A stretch of DNA of 64,000 nucleotides from positions 62,001 through 126,000 of IMG/VR virus record IMGVR_UViG_3300028553_000005; one strand, given 5' to 3'. Shown piece after piece: positions 44,695-54,547 of this stretch; position 1 is the first letter of the stretch; each line of letters starts with the position of its first letter. The DNA is from a virus. Made by a program: the position numbers and the translations under genes. The notes under the pieces were generated by a model. That model did not search any database. It had not been told where the DNA came from and saw only the letters and a list, made by a program, of their open reading frames with translations.

Positions 44695-46767
44695 TTAAGC
44701 GTGTTGGACTGTTACAAATGTATTTGCTAAATCACCATCAATACTGAAATATCTTAGGTATGCAGAACTTGTTGATGGCATTGTAAATGTTGTTGCATTT
44801 TCTGATGAATTAATTGATGAACAACCGTGTGTAATAGTTCTAGTTAATCCACTCGTATTGGTTAACCAAACTTCAACCACTTTACCAAACACAAAATTTG
44901 AAAGTGTAAATGTCAAGTCAGCTGCTAAGTTGGCTTTAATAATCACATCACTCGAAAAATCAATTGTAATGGCCGTTTGATTACCAACAGGTAATCTTGG
45001 TGTAAAGATAAATCCTTTTTCTGGTTCCACGACACCAGTAAAATAAACAGAATCGGCATTAAATGAAGCAATCTCATTAACAACATTTGAACCTGTTGGT
45101 GTATTCCAAAATCTTATTCTGGAACCACGATTTGTGTCTGAATGATTTTCGGTGGCCACAAAATCGATTCTTGCATCACCAAAGGGTGCATATCCTGTAT
45201 CGCCATAAGAGTTACCAGCAATACGCAACAGAATATCATTGTTCTGTGTTGGTGCTGGTGTGTCTACTGTACCTCTGGCATTTCTACCAGCAATGATAGG
45301 GTATGCTGTATTTGAAGTGCCAAAAGAATCAATCAACACTCTAGCTGGTACATTTGCTTTATTGGTCAATTGCATTAGTGTGCCGGCTTGTGTTGGAGTT
45401 TGTGAACTTCCTGCGGCCGTGATTCTAAAGGCAGCTTCTGATGCTGAGAAATTTGAATTAGCTAAAACCAGTGTGCCGTTGGCAGTTAAATCACCAGATA
45501 TGTTGAAATCACCAGCAGTAAACACACCAACAGTATTTGCAATTGCATTATTAGCAATATAATATGCACTATTAGCTAAAGCATAAGCCACATTGCCTTC
45601 ATCAAAAGCCACATTAGCATGTTCGTAAGCATTGTTTGCGTGAATAAATGCTACATTTGCTTTCTCGTGCGCAGCATTTGCATGACCATAACTTGCTGTT
45701 GAATAAGAGAACGGAGCGGCCGCAGTAATTTGTGTGGTATTATCTGGGAATTTTATACTGCCATTCGTGTTGAATGTCCAAAGATTACTTGCAACATTGA
45801 TATTAACTTTTCCGTAACCAGAATTACCGGTACCTGGAACTATATTAACGTCACCGCCATAACCACTAACTGCACCACCTGAACCTGTTGTAATATTGAT
45901 AGAACCACTATTACCTGTACTGACTTCATCACCAGTTAAAAGTGAAAGGTTTTTAAAGTTGCCTGTACCTGTTTCAGTTCTAATTAATCCGTTTGCAGAA
46001 AAACTCAATCGATGAACAGCAGTAAGAATATTGGCTGTAATTGTTTGTGGGCTTGTTAAACTAAATCCAAACGTAGCATTGGCCACATTCGCCAAAGCAT
46101 TATTGGCTTTTAAGAATGCTGCATCAAGGCGAGTTGTGAGTGATGTTTCTTGTATTGAGTTATCACCAAAAATAATATTATCAACATAAACGTTACCAGT
46201 AACAACAAGGTCATCATTAATATCTACTTGATTAAAGAAATTAAACTTGTTGGCATTAAAACGACCAACAATATTATTTGATTGTGTACCACCAGCAATT
46301 AAAACAACGTTTGCATTAGATGAAGCGGTACCAATAACTAAATTACCACGATAGTCGTTGTGTGATGGACCATGTGAGTAAACATAACCATCATAAGGTA
46401 ACATAGAAGAATAAACTGGATCATTGAAACCTGGTCCATTAATACCCATATCAATATAGTTATTTGAACCACTACTATTGTTGGCTGATGCTACAAAATC
46501 ACTGGAACCCACACCATCAAAGTTTTGTAGGTTAATTTGAATAAATTTACTACTAGTGTTGGTAAACTGTGCAACAACATTTTCTAATATAATTGGATTA
46601 GTACCAACGTTTAGTACATCTCTGGAATATAAACCACTTGCCAAAGTCCGAACTGAAATTTTACCAGTTAATCCTGAAACCAAATCTACACCAGCTATCA
46701 GAGTTTTCTCTGTGTTAGCATTCAACTGTGTTATAAAAGGTAGTTGTGATATTTTTACTGTTGACAT
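44695..46767 (-). CDS. Structural fibre-like protein in the baseplate operon
   Basis: The 690-residue protein starts MSTVKISQLPFITQLNANT, then KTLIAGVDLVSG, a module found at the start of phage structural proteins that read 'sample' stalks. Residues 70-180 hold FIQINLQNFDGVGSSDFVAS, YIDMGINGPGF and SHGPSHNDYRGNLVIGTASS. The middle has a GNVYVDNIIFGDNSIQETS segment and Ala/Asn repeats (HANNAYEHANVAF); the C-terminus (600-690) has TAITIDFSSDVIIKANLAADLTFTLS. It is likely a fibre or wedge accessory between gp7 and gp8. T4 has no equal at this place. Confidence 0.65.
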   Translation of the reverse strand: MSTVKISQLPFITQLNANTEKTLIAGVDLVSGLTGKISVRTLASGLYSRDVLNVGTNPIILENVVAQFTNTSSKFIQINLQNFDGVGSSDFVASANNSSGSNNYIDMGINGPGFNDPVYSSMLPYDGYVYSHGPSHNDYRGNLVIGTASSNANVVLIAGGTQSNNIVGRFNANKFNFFNQVDINDDLVVTGNVYVDNIIFGDNSIQETSLTTRLDAAFLKANNALANVANATFGFSLTSPQTITANILTAVHRLSFSANGLIRTETGTGNFKNLSLLTGDEVSTGNSGSINITTGSGGAVSGYGGDVNIVPGTGNSGYGKVNINVASNLWTFNTNGSIKFPDNTTQITAAAPFSYSTASYGHANAAHEKANVAFIHANNAYEHANVAFDEGNVAYALANSAYYIANNAIANTVGVFTAGDFNISGDLTANGTLVLANSNFSASEAAFRITAAGSSQTPTQAGTLMQLTNKANVPARVLIDSFGTSNTAYPIIAGRNARGTVDTPAPTQNNDILLRIAGNSYGDTGYAPFGDARIDFVATENHSDTNRGSRIRFWNTPTGSNVVNEIASFNADSVYFTGVVEPEKGFIFTPRLPVGNQTAITIDFSSDVIIKANLAADLTFTLSNFVFGKVVEVWLTNTSGLTRTITHGCSSINSSENATTFTMPSTSSAYLRYFSIDGDLANTFVTVQHA

Positions 46768-46772
46768 TTATA

Positions 46773-49601
46773 TTACCCTAATATGATTAATCGATCATCT
46801 TCCGTTATTAAAGATTGTCCATCTTCTGTTGTGAGTTCTGGATAGAACTGAATTCCAACAGGTCCAAATATTCGAATTGCTCTGGTTGATAAAGTTCTTT
46901 TGACAGACAATAAGACATTACTTGCATTTCCAGTCAAAGTACCAGACAATGTGATTACACCGGTTCCATAATTAACATTGGAAACTTGAATCGTATCATT
47001 GTTGGCATTGTTAATTCTTATGGTATCACCTGAGAATACGATATCTTCTAGTTTGTTTCTAGTATTACTATAATTTCCATTATTAACTATATCGTAAGAA
47101 CCAGTCAAGGTTCGTATATTTATCGTGTTTGAATTGACATTTCCAGAAACATAGGCGACATTTGCATAAGTTAATAAAACATTATCTTTAAGGTAAACGG
47201 TATTTGATGTATAATCTACATGAATTACCTCGGAACGTACATTTGGACCATTTGATGGTGTCAATTCGACCACAGAATTTGACTTAACCGATAAATTATC
47301 ACCGGTCGAGAATATGAATTCTGCAATGTTTGCACCAACCAAATCTGAGAACGTTATGATATTATTGCTTCGGTTATTAAAATCAGTAACTATAGTGGCT
47401 AAAGATGGTTCTCCAGTATAATTAGCAATTGGTCTACCTGTAAAGAGTAATGTTTCTTCTGTAACGGTAAAATTAGAATTTGCTCTTAGAGCATACCTAC
47501 CCAAAACTTTCATTCCGGCTGGATGTAGAAGTCCTAATAGTGTTTCTCTGTATTTTGCTATCTCTTTTTCTACAGTAATTTGGTAGGTGTAATTGTTGAA
47601 GTTTTCACTTTGTAATACGTCAAAAGAACTTAACTGACCTTTTTTATCAAGATATTGTCCTTGACTAAAAACGAGACCATTTAAAAATCTTGTGTTTGCT
47701 CTTGCACGACCATTACCATATGTTTTAATACCACTTGAATTATAACCCGAATTATAAGCTACGTTAGCCATTCTCAAATTAATATTTTGATCTTCTGTGC
47801 CAACTTTAATATTTTGTTTTGTGTTTGCTGAACCAGAATAATTGAAGACTCTCAAATTATACAAAGTATTAGCAGGATTTGCATCTGGTGCTAAAAGTGA
47901 AATAGATTCAACTAATGCAGAATAAAAAGCAGTTGCAACGTTGCTTCCTTGATAAGCTACATCACCTTTTTGTGGAATATTTAAAATACTTACATTTGAT
48001 ACAGCAATGTCTTGGACTTTTAACGAAATGATTGGTGTTGAAACATAATCTTCACCATTACTGTTTAGTTTAATTTTAGACACAGCACCAATACTGGTTG
48101 TGTTAGCCTCAAATACTGCACCATCACCTAAAATACCAGAAACAGTTATCAAAGCATTGGCTGCATTTGCATTTGCTGATACAACACTTAAAGTTGGTAA
48201 TGCAGTTAATCTATACCCAAGACCACCTTTTGGATAAAGTTGTTCACCATAAACATAAGCAACATTAGTGATGGCACCATTAGCAGCAACAGTAATCACA
48301 TTGGCATATGCACCATAACCAGAACCACCCGAAAATACGATTCTGTCATTTGCTTGATAACCTCTACCAGCATTTTGAATTGTCATTGAAGCAAGAATAC
48401 CTAAAAATTTTAAATCACTATAATTATTTGATGTAACAGGATCACTATTGTTTGTAAGATACAATGCTTTTGTCGTGATGTCTGGTGGTGAAGAAAAACC
48501 TCCGCCACCATTAGTAACTAAAACAGAAGAAATGGGGCTAACTGTAACTGTTTGAAAATCTAAAGAGTTGTATATTGTTGACTGTATATTTGTGGTATAA
48601 CTTTTGAATCCATAATTTGGTACACCAATTTGAATTCCTGATTTGGTTGCAATAGCATTGTTTGCAATTAAAACTTGTGAAGCTTTAGTTGGATCTAAAG
48701 AAGCCACCGCAGCAGATGCACCACCAGTAGGTGTAATAGTAATAGGAGATTCTAAAGTGTAACCAAAACCACCATCAATAACATTGATTGATTGTATTGA
48801 TCCTGTTGTTACAGTTTCTACTTCTGCATTGGCACCAACTGGAAATAAAACATCTTCATTCAGACCACCATAAACAACTACTGGATCACCTGGTTCATAA
48901 AATAAACCACGAGCATTTGGATTAATTATTATACTACTAATTTGACCAACAATCTTAGCTCTTAATGGTTGACCACCAAATAAAACATCTTGATTGTTTG
49001 CATCAACTACACGAACAAATTCTCCAGATTCAAATAATCTTTGAATGTTGGAAAGAAACACTTCAGTTTTGTTTCCTGCCACGACAGAATTTTCTATTGT
49101 GGCAATTGCTCTAGAAATTTCACCTAATAATCTATATTGTTTAATATTCAATAAATTATCATTAAGTGATGCAAGTTTAAGACTTTTTGCAACGTACCAA
49201 CTACCAGCAGAAGCTCTTAATACAGATTCTTTTGTGTAATATACATCAAAATCAGAATTGTATAAAATCTTAAACAAGAATTTATAAGAAGCTGGAGTGC
49301 CTTTTGCTTGATAAAACTGTTTAGCATATTTTACTGCTCGAGCTTTATCAATTAATAAATCTTTTGGAAAGAAAGGTAAAAAATCATTGACAAAGTAATC
49401 AATGAATTCTGATGTTGTATTATCAATATCTGTGTAGTTTAATATATTTTTTGAACGATTTGTAACACCACCTTCTTGTTCCATCCATTCATAATATGCT
49501 TGTAGGAACAATACAAAATTAGCATATGCGGGATCGTCCCGAATATATGCAGGAAGTTGATACGGTATTAATAAAGAAGTTTTTGTGTTATCTGGAATCA
49601 T
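46773..49601 (-). CDS. gp7: Baseplate wedge subunit, gp7-like
   Basis: The 942-residue protein starts MIPDNTKTSLLIPYQLPAYI, then YANFVLFLQAYYEWMEQEGG, DFLPFFPKDLLIDKARAVKYAKQFYQAKGTPASYKFLFKILY (in parts, about 75-120). Repeats of the GGFGYTLESPITITPTGG type with VTNGGGGFSSPPDI, NAGRGYQANDRIVFSGG and similar (about 270-440) are beta modules. It follows gp6 with a 1-base overlap and matches gp7 in place and rough size (T4 gp7 is 1032). Sequence similarity to T4 gp7 itself is weak, so the assignment rests on order and on the marine-phage family. Confidence 0.7.
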   Translation of the reverse strand: MIPDNTKTSLLIPYQLPAYIRDDPAYANFVLFLQAYYEWMEQEGGVTNRSKNILNYTDIDNTTSEFIDYFVNDFLPFFPKDLLIDKARAVKYAKQFYQAKGTPASYKFLFKILYNSDFDVYYTKESVLRASAGSWYVAKSLKLASLNDNLLNIKQYRLLGEISRAIATIENSVVAGNKTEVFLSNIQRLFESGEFVRVVDANNQDVLFGGQPLRAKIVGQISSIIINPNARGLFYEPGDPVVVYGGLNEDVLFPVGANAEVETVTTGSIQSINVIDGGFGYTLESPITITPTGGASAAVASLDPTKASQVLIANNAIATKSGIQIGVPNYGFKSYTTNIQSTIYNSLDFQTVTVSPISSVLVTNGGGGFSSPPDITTKALYLTNNSDPVTSNNYSDLKFLGILASMTIQNAGRGYQANDRIVFSGGSGYGAYANVITVAANGAITNVAYVYGEQLYPKGGLGYRLTALPTLSVVSANANAANALITVSGILGDGAVFEANTTSIGAVSKIKLNSNGEDYVSTPIISLKVQDIAVSNVSILNIPQKGDVAYQGSNVATAFYSALVESISLLAPDANPANTLYNLRVFNYSGSANTKQNIKVGTEDQNINLRMANVAYNSGYNSSGIKTYGNGRARANTRFLNGLVFSQGQYLDKKGQLSSFDVLQSENFNNYTYQITVEKEIAKYRETLLGLLHPAGMKVLGRYALRANSNFTVTEETLLFTGRPIANYTGEPSLATIVTDFNNRSNNIITFSDLVGANIAEFIFSTGDNLSVKSNSVVELTPSNGPNVRSEVIHVDYTSNTVYLKDNVLLTYANVAYVSGNVNSNTINIRTLTGSYDIVNNGNYSNTRNKLEDIVFSGDTIRINNANNDTIQVSNVNYGTGVITLSGTLTGNASNVLLSVKRTLSTRAIRIFGPVGIQFYPELTTEDGQSLITEDDRLIILG

Positions 49602-51682
49602 TAAAAGTTTGTTCTAGGTATAACATTGACGGTGATAGCGTTTGCATCATATTCATCAATTGTAATAATTCTATTGTAAGATGAAGATATTGTTGAAACT
49701 GTTGGTGTTGCTGTGACTGTCAATAAACCAAATTCATTGTTTACACTAACGGGACTAAAAGCATCCAGAGTGATGACACCATTATCATATTCAATATTTC
49801 CAATGTTATCACTTAAAACAGTTTTAGCGTTGTTATTGTTGTTATAATATGTTCTTAGTGTACCATATTTGCCTTCCAAATTAACAACTAATGCCGCTAA
49901 TTGGCCCGTAGTATCGCCTGGTTGAGGAGTTACTGCTGCAATTGCACTTGTGTAATTGTTACCGGTATTTGTAATTACAACATTCTTAATACTTCCACTA
50001 GCTAACACAGCGGTTGCTGTTGCACCAGATCCATCACCTAGAATATCAATTTTTGGTGCATACTGATAACCATAACCAGGATTAATAACAGAAATCGATT
50101 CGACACCATATGTGGCCACAGGAACTTCATCAATGTACACATTATTGATTGTTCTTTGTGGATTTGCTGGGTCAATATATTGTAACGTTGGTGAACTGCT
50201 TGTACCGGATTGAAACAAACCTCTTTGTAAAGGAACATTATAATATAATTTATATGTTGTTGGTGTTGAAAGGCTTGGATAAAATTTCTTTTGTAGTTTT
50301 ATTTTATAATCACTGGTAATTACTGCATTATTAAAAGATTGAATGGTTGTCAATAATTCATAACTACTAAAAGTTGAGTTAAATGTGTTAAGTGTCCTTC
50401 TACCAAATGCCGCTATGGCATTTCTTACACCATTTTGCATCTCTGAAGCAGACAATGATGTTTTTGTTGGATCATAATAAACATTGACATCCAATTTGAT
50501 GTATGTGTAATCAGGATCAACAATTGTAGGCGTAACAGTCAACACACTAATAGGTTTAATAACATCGTCTGCAATCTTTTGTTTTTGAACTTGAGTTAAA
50601 CTGTAACCACCTGTTGGTTTCAAAGAAATAAACACTTGGCCGTAAACTGGTGGATCGTTTTCTTCTCCGCCCCAAACATTGACCGCATCAAAAGAAAAAC
50701 CTAAACTATTTTGTTGAATTGCTGAAATATAATCATTCTTAGAAACCGCTCTGTTTTGTGCAGAATACGATTTAACAGATTGATATTTGATTGATTCTAT
50801 AGTTTCTTTAGATGATCCTTGAGAAGCTTTTACTCTCGGTTGAATTGAAACTGATGTGTAACCAAGAACACGATCCATTAATAAGAAGTTGTTTGCACCT
50901 GTGGCTCTGTTACCATCTGTAGCAATATAAGATACTGTAACAATGTTACCATCACTCAGCTCTTTTCCTAAAATGTCATCACCAAAAGAAATTTCATAGT
51001 TTCCATTGTTTAACTCTTGTAAAAAATAAACTTTAGATTCTTTATCGAGTGTCAAATAATTTTCAGCTGATTGATAAACATCATAAGAAGTATTACCACT
51101 ACTCTGTTGAACCATAACTTTTAATGTTGTAGTGTCAATCAAAGTGTTTGTTAATTCAAATTTTTTCTTTGGATTGGTAGTTCTGTTGACTGTATATCGG
51201 TGTGTAATAGGCGTACCTTGTTTCAATTCAACATTTGTAAAAGACGCAGTGTTGCTTGATACCGCCACAGTAGATGCATCGGTCGTTACAAAATTATAGT
51301 TTACACCATTAATTGCCTCAGACAAAAAGTTGGTAAATTTTGGTAAAGTAAAAGAACTATTTGCAACACCATTAAAATTTATATTAACAAATGCTGCGGG
51401 TGCTACGGAAGACCTTGGCACATAGTTTAACAGTTTGGCGTGAGAAACAACGGAACCTCTCTGTAGTGCACTATCCAAGAACATTTCATTGGCCACCATA
51501 TTCAAATAGAATGAATTGTAGTGTGTATTATAGGCTAATATGTCCAACAAGACGGACATTGTTGAACCCTCAAAATTATAGTCTTTGAGTGTATCTTGTG
51601 ATTGAAGAAACTGTATAAAGTTTCTTTTAATATTACTGAAATCTAAATCAGCAATTTGTATATTAGAATTGGCTGTTGCCAT
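49601..51682 (-). CDS. gp6: Baseplate wedge subunit gp6-like (baseplate J family)
   Basis: The 693-residue protein shows the gp6 N-terminus: IADLDFSNIKRNFIQFLQSQ, DYNFEGSTMSVLLDILAYNTHYNSFY (in parts), MVANEMFLDSALQRGSVVSHAK (about residues 10-85), and the later QNRAVSKNDYISAIQQNSLGFSF and IKLDVNVYYDPTKTSLS blocks. gp6 dimers make the inner iris of the T4 baseplate. It starts on the stop of gene 25 (1-base overlap) and ends on the start of gp7, so 25-6-7 are coupled. Confidence 0.93.
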   Translation of the reverse strand: MATANSNIQIADLDFSNIKRNFIQFLQSQDTLKDYNFEGSTMSVLLDILAYNTHYNSFYLNMVANEMFLDSALQRGSVVSHAKLLNYVPRSSVAPAAFVNINFNGVANSSFTLPKFTNFLSEAINGVNYNFVTTDASTVAVSSNTASFTNVELKQGTPITHRYTVNRTTNPKKKFELTNTLIDTTTLKVMVQQSSGNTSYDVYQSAENYLTLDKESKVYFLQELNNGNYEISFGDDILGKELSDGNIVTVSYIATDGNRATGANNFLLMDRVLGYTSVSIQPRVKASQGSSKETIESIKYQSVKSYSAQNRAVSKNDYISAIQQNSLGFSFDAVNVWGGEENDPPVYGQVFISLKPTGGYSLTQVQKQKIADDVIKPISVLTVTPTIVDPDYTYIKLDVNVYYDPTKTSLSASEMQNGVRNAIAAFGRRTLNTFNSTFSSYELLTTIQSFNNAVITSDYKIKLQKKFYPSLSTPTTYKLYYNVPLQRGLFQSGTSSSPTLQYIDPANPQRTINNVYIDEVPVATYGVESISVINPGYGYQYAPKIDILGDGSGATATAVLASGSIKNVVITNTGNNYTSAIAAVTPQPGDTTGQLAALVVNLEGKYGTLRTYYNNNNNAKTVLSDNIGNIEYDNGVITLDAFSPVSVNNEFGLLTVTATPTVSTISSSYNRIITIDEYDANAITVNVIPRTNF

Positions 51683-52074
51683 TATCTTGACCTTTCAAGA
51701 AGTAGATTAACTGCAGTCGGCAAAGTATTGTTTCCTATAAGAAAAGTTAAAGTAACTTTAAAAGCATTTCTATCCGGTGAAGGATCCACAACAATGTCTT
51801 GTATAGTAACCCTCGGTTCAAAATTATTAATCACGTTTCTAATTTCTGCTTTGATTAATCCAGCAGTTAAAACTGTGATTGGTTCAAATAATAATGTATC
51901 GATGTTTGAACCTAAAGTAGGTTGAAACAATCTTTCATAAAAATTAGTCAATAACAAATTTCTAACCGAACGAATGACTGCTTGCTCATCAAAACTTAAA
52001 GCTACGTCATTGGACACGGGTAGCCTTCTGAAAGTCAGATCCAAGTCAGAATATAGTTTTTTAATTGTTGCCAT
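51682..52074 (-). CDS. gp25: Baseplate wedge subunit gp25
   Basis: The 130-residue protein is close to T4 gp25 (132 residues): LYSDLDLTFRRLPVSNDVALSFDEQAVIRSVRNLLLTNFYERLFQPTLGSNI (in parts, 8-60), LFEPIT, and FKVTLTFLIGN. The conserved EPR motif is seen as NNFEPRVTI (about 82-90). It makes the core contact between gp6 and the sheath. It is followed directly by gene 6. A CATAAATA box sits too near the start to be counted as a promoter. Confidence 0.93.
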   Translation of the reverse strand: MATIKKLYSDLDLTFRRLPVSNDVALSFDEQAVIRSVRNLLLTNFYERLFQPTLGSNIDTLLFEPITVLTAGLIKAEIRNVINNFEPRVTIQDIVVDPSPDRNAFKVTLTFLIGNNTLPTAVNLLLERSR

Positions 52075-52089
52075 TTAATATTTATGTCG

Positions 52090-52968
52090 TTAAAATTGAT
52101 TAAAATATTCAAAATATGAAGGTGGAGGAACAACTACAGGAGGTTCTGTGACAGGTATTACAACATTATTATTTGCAATATCGGTTTTAATCGTTTCTGT
52201 GCCTATGTAATTGTCAATTAAATATGACTGAGTTGAGCCTATATTGTTTAAATTGTCTATTTTAAAGTAATCATTTAAAAGGCTTACTGAGTTTCCATAA
52301 AAAGTCCAATCATGTGACCATCTGGTATAAAGAAAACCATTTAAATTATCAACCACATTTTTAATAGATGTGATTGCCGAAGATGATAAGTTTGTGGTGT
52401 TGCTGCTTACAGAATTAATATAAATCTGGCAATTACTGCCTAACGATACATTATTTGCATTTAGTTCTGGTTCTATAAAAATACTTGTAAATGATCCCAT
52501 AGCAGGTAAACTATTGGCCATACCATCAGTTTTATTTAATATTGTTAATAACATTTGACCGGTGTCTATGGCTGTTGAATAACAAGGAATAGTATTAGAA
52601 GCAGTTGTTTCAGCAACACCAGAAACGTTATCTGTATGAGATTTAAATCTATCAATTTGAATCATACAATTAAATGAAGAATTTAATAAAGCTAAAGAAT
52701 CACTATCAATTACAGATAATGTTGATATGGATGTTATTAAATTTGAAAGATTGGCACCAAAATTATCACAAACATTGGCGACAGGATTAATAAAATATTT
52801 TGTTGTGATTACATTGTTATTCGCCAAATCATTAAGTTGCCAATCTGATAACTCAATATCTGTTGCTGCGTCTGAAATAGTATTTACAGATTCTTCAGAC
52901 AAAGTTGTGCCGGCACCAAATTTGGTTTGATCAAAATTAAATTGTAATCTATCAAATAGTGATGTCAT
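52090..52968 (-). CDS. Unknown baseplate-region protein
   Basis: The 292-residue protein is not recognised. It starts MTSLFDRLQFNFDQTKFGAG, is rich in Asn, Ser and Thr, with two Cys-containing segments (FNCMIQIDR, SNCQIYINS), and ends with a proline-rich tail PVTEPPVVVPPPSYFEYFNQF (in parts). The last PPP and aromatic residues may be an attachment peptide. It lies between gp25 and the gp5 spike C-domain gene, with 15- and 3-base gaps. A role in spike or hub assembly is possible. Confidence 0.6.
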   Translation of the reverse strand: MTSLFDRLQFNFDQTKFGAGTTLSEESVNTISDAATDIELSDWQLNDLANNNVITTKYFINPVANVCDNFGANLSNLITSISTLSVIDSDSLALLNSSFNCMIQIDRFKSHTDNVSGVAETTASNTIPCYSTAIDTGQMLLTILNKTDGMANSLPAMGSFTSIFIEPELNANNVSLGSNCQIYINSVSSNTTNLSSSAITSIKNVVDNLNGFLYTRWSHDWTFYGNSVSLLNDYFKIDNLNNIGSTQSYLIDNYIGTETIKTDIANNNVVIPVTEPPVVVPPPSYFEYFNQF

Positions 52969-52971
52969 TTA

Positions 52972-53784
52972 TTATGGCATTCTTTGATTAGGTGGAGAAG
53001 TTGCGCCTTTTGGTGCACTGTGGTTATGGCCATTGAATTTTGCTCGAGTTGTTTGCATTGATCCTTGAGAATCTTTTACTACACCACCTTGAACAGTATT
53101 TGTTCCTGTTACCATTGGTGATAATACTGAATCGTTGGCAACAACTTTACCTGCAGGATTTTCATAGCCAGGTACTGTGAATCCAACATTCACACCGCCA
53201 ATTGAATCTATTCCGCCTTGTGAGAATACTTTGTAACCACAAGTCAAGTTTGTTGTTGCATTAACAGAACCACCACTGGTTATACTACCTGATACAGCCA
53301 AATCTCCTTTGATTGTCAGAGCATTTTCACAAGAGAATGTTATATCTCCATTTTCACCCCCAGCGTCTATATTAATTTCTTTTGCAGCAACTATATCAAT
53401 GTTACCATCCGAATTAATTTTAACATCACCAGCAACCTGTGAATATAATTTACCATCAATTTGTGAATAACAATCACCAACAACATGAAGTTTAGAATCA
53501 CCATAAATTTCTATGTTACAAGTACCTTTGACAACAATATTTCTGTCCCTCATATAAACAGAGAAACCATCTCCCAAAACAATGTGTTCTGTGGAACCGT
53601 CAGGTAACATTTCATAAAATGTTCCTGTTCTATGTTGAGTTCGAATTCTCTCGTTCTCTGGTGTATCGTCCATCATTTGTATGTGACCAGATTCCGTTTG
53701 TGTCATATTCACATACGGATATTTTCCTGGTCTTACATCATGCTGTGTATACCAAATACTAGTGTTATTCGCTTGTTCTGCCAT
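52972..53784 (-). CDS. gp5: gp5 C-terminal spike protein (beta-helix needle)
   Basis: The 270-residue protein matches the part of T4 gp5 after its lysozyme domain: PYVNMTQTESGHIQMMDDTPENERI (in parts), HRTGTFYEMLPDGSTEHIV (about 45-70), then DGFSVYMRDRNIVVKGTCNIEIYGDSKLHVVGD and further 8-residue turns (75-150) that form the triple-stranded beta-helix. It lacks any OB-fold and lysozyme domain. The end has GHNHSAPKGATSPPNQRMP, a His-rich tip that could bind metal or a PAAR-type cap. In T4 this is one polypeptide with the OB-fold part; here that part is at 54548-55006. Confidence 0.88.
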   Translation of the reverse strand: MAEQANNTSIWYTQHDVRPGKYPYVNMTQTESGHIQMMDDTPENERIRTQHRTGTFYEMLPDGSTEHIVLGDGFSVYMRDRNIVVKGTCNIEIYGDSKLHVVGDCYSQIDGKLYSQVAGDVKINSDGNIDIVAAKEINIDAGGENGDITFSCENALTIKGDLAVSGSITSGGSVNATTNLTCGYKVFSQGGIDSIGGVNVGFTVPGYENPAGKVVANDSVLSPMVTGTNTVQGGVVKDSQGSMQTTRAKFNGHNHSAPKGATSPPNQRMP

Positions 53785-53792
53785 GACTTACC

Positions 53793-54536
53793 TTATAGTA
53801 TTTTTTTAGCTTTTTTCTTACTCGTTGGTCCCGAGCCAGAAAATGTAGAGGCTAATAAAGCAACACTTGTTCCTAATAATAAAGCACTACTAGCTACTGA
53901 AGCAGCACTAGTTAATGTTTGTTTTGTTTGTTTCAATAAACCACCAAGTTCAGAACCAGAACTTTTGTTTGAACCACTACCACCAATTTTACTAACAGAA
54001 GCTGAAGCGGCTGCTTTGCCTGCTGAAATCAGTTTAGCTAATATTTTGGCCATCAAAAGAACAATAGTAACAGGTAACGCTTTAATAAAAGCTATGATTT
54101 GATTAATTTTCATGGCAACTGTTGCCAACATTTTAAAGAAGTTATCAATCGTTTTTAACAGTTTATTTATTAGTTTTAATTTGGCTCGAACCCATTTAAT
54201 TGCTTCACTTAATTGTGTGTTGATGGCACCGCTTTTTGATTCATTTAACTGTTTACTTTCGGTGCTGTCCCTTTTAGTTCGAACTGTGTTTCTTACCGCT
54301 GTGTGTTGAGTTCTTACATATTGTGGTAATGTAACTTTAGGATCATCAATAGACATCGTATGATAGTTTGTAAAAGAAACTACTGTGCCGTTTCTATGAC
54401 CTCTGGACAATTCCGGTGTTGTCGGCCGACCAGGAACATCCAAACGATCACCAACCCATAAAGGCTTTGGTGGATTAGTTTCCACAACACTATTGTATTT
54501 ACTCTCATCATATTCAATTTCTGCTAATACTGGCAT
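53793..54536 (-). CDS. Hydrophobic protein between the two gp5 parts
   Basis: The 247-residue protein is not recognised. Residues 1-105 are hydrophilic, with a WVGDRLDVPGR-type segment and beta features. Residues 108-182 are helical with a strongly hydrophobic stretch (133-175), and a second hydrophobic helix lies at 211-232, followed by a basic C-terminus KKKAKKIL. This suggests membrane insertion or a hydrophobic core packed in the tail. It is 8 bases before the spike gene and follows the OB-fold gene by 11 bases, so it is probably carried by the hub-spike complex. It has a strong ribosome site (AAAGGAG). Confidence 0.6.
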   Translation of the reverse strand: MPVLAEIEYDESKYNSVVETNPPKPLWVGDRLDVPGRPTTPELSRGHRNGTVVSFTNYHTMSIDDPKVTLPQYVRTQHTAVRNTVRTKRDSTESKQLNESKSGAINTQLSEAIKWVRAKLKLINKLLKTIDNFFKMLATVAMKINQIIAFIKALPVTIVLLMAKILAKLISAGKAAASASVSKIGGSGSNKSSGSELGGLLKQTKQTLTSAASVASSALLLGTSVALLASTFSGSGPTSKKKAKKIL

Positions 54537-54547
54537 TTTATCTCCTT

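Noticed and set aside
44689-44696. AATAAATA box before gene 8
   Set aside because: It is 4 bases from the ATG and partly formed by the upstream stop codon.
52079-52086. CATAAATA box before gene 25
   Set aside because: Only 4 bases lie between it and the ATG, so the transcript would have no leader; in AT-rich DNA a chance match is likely.
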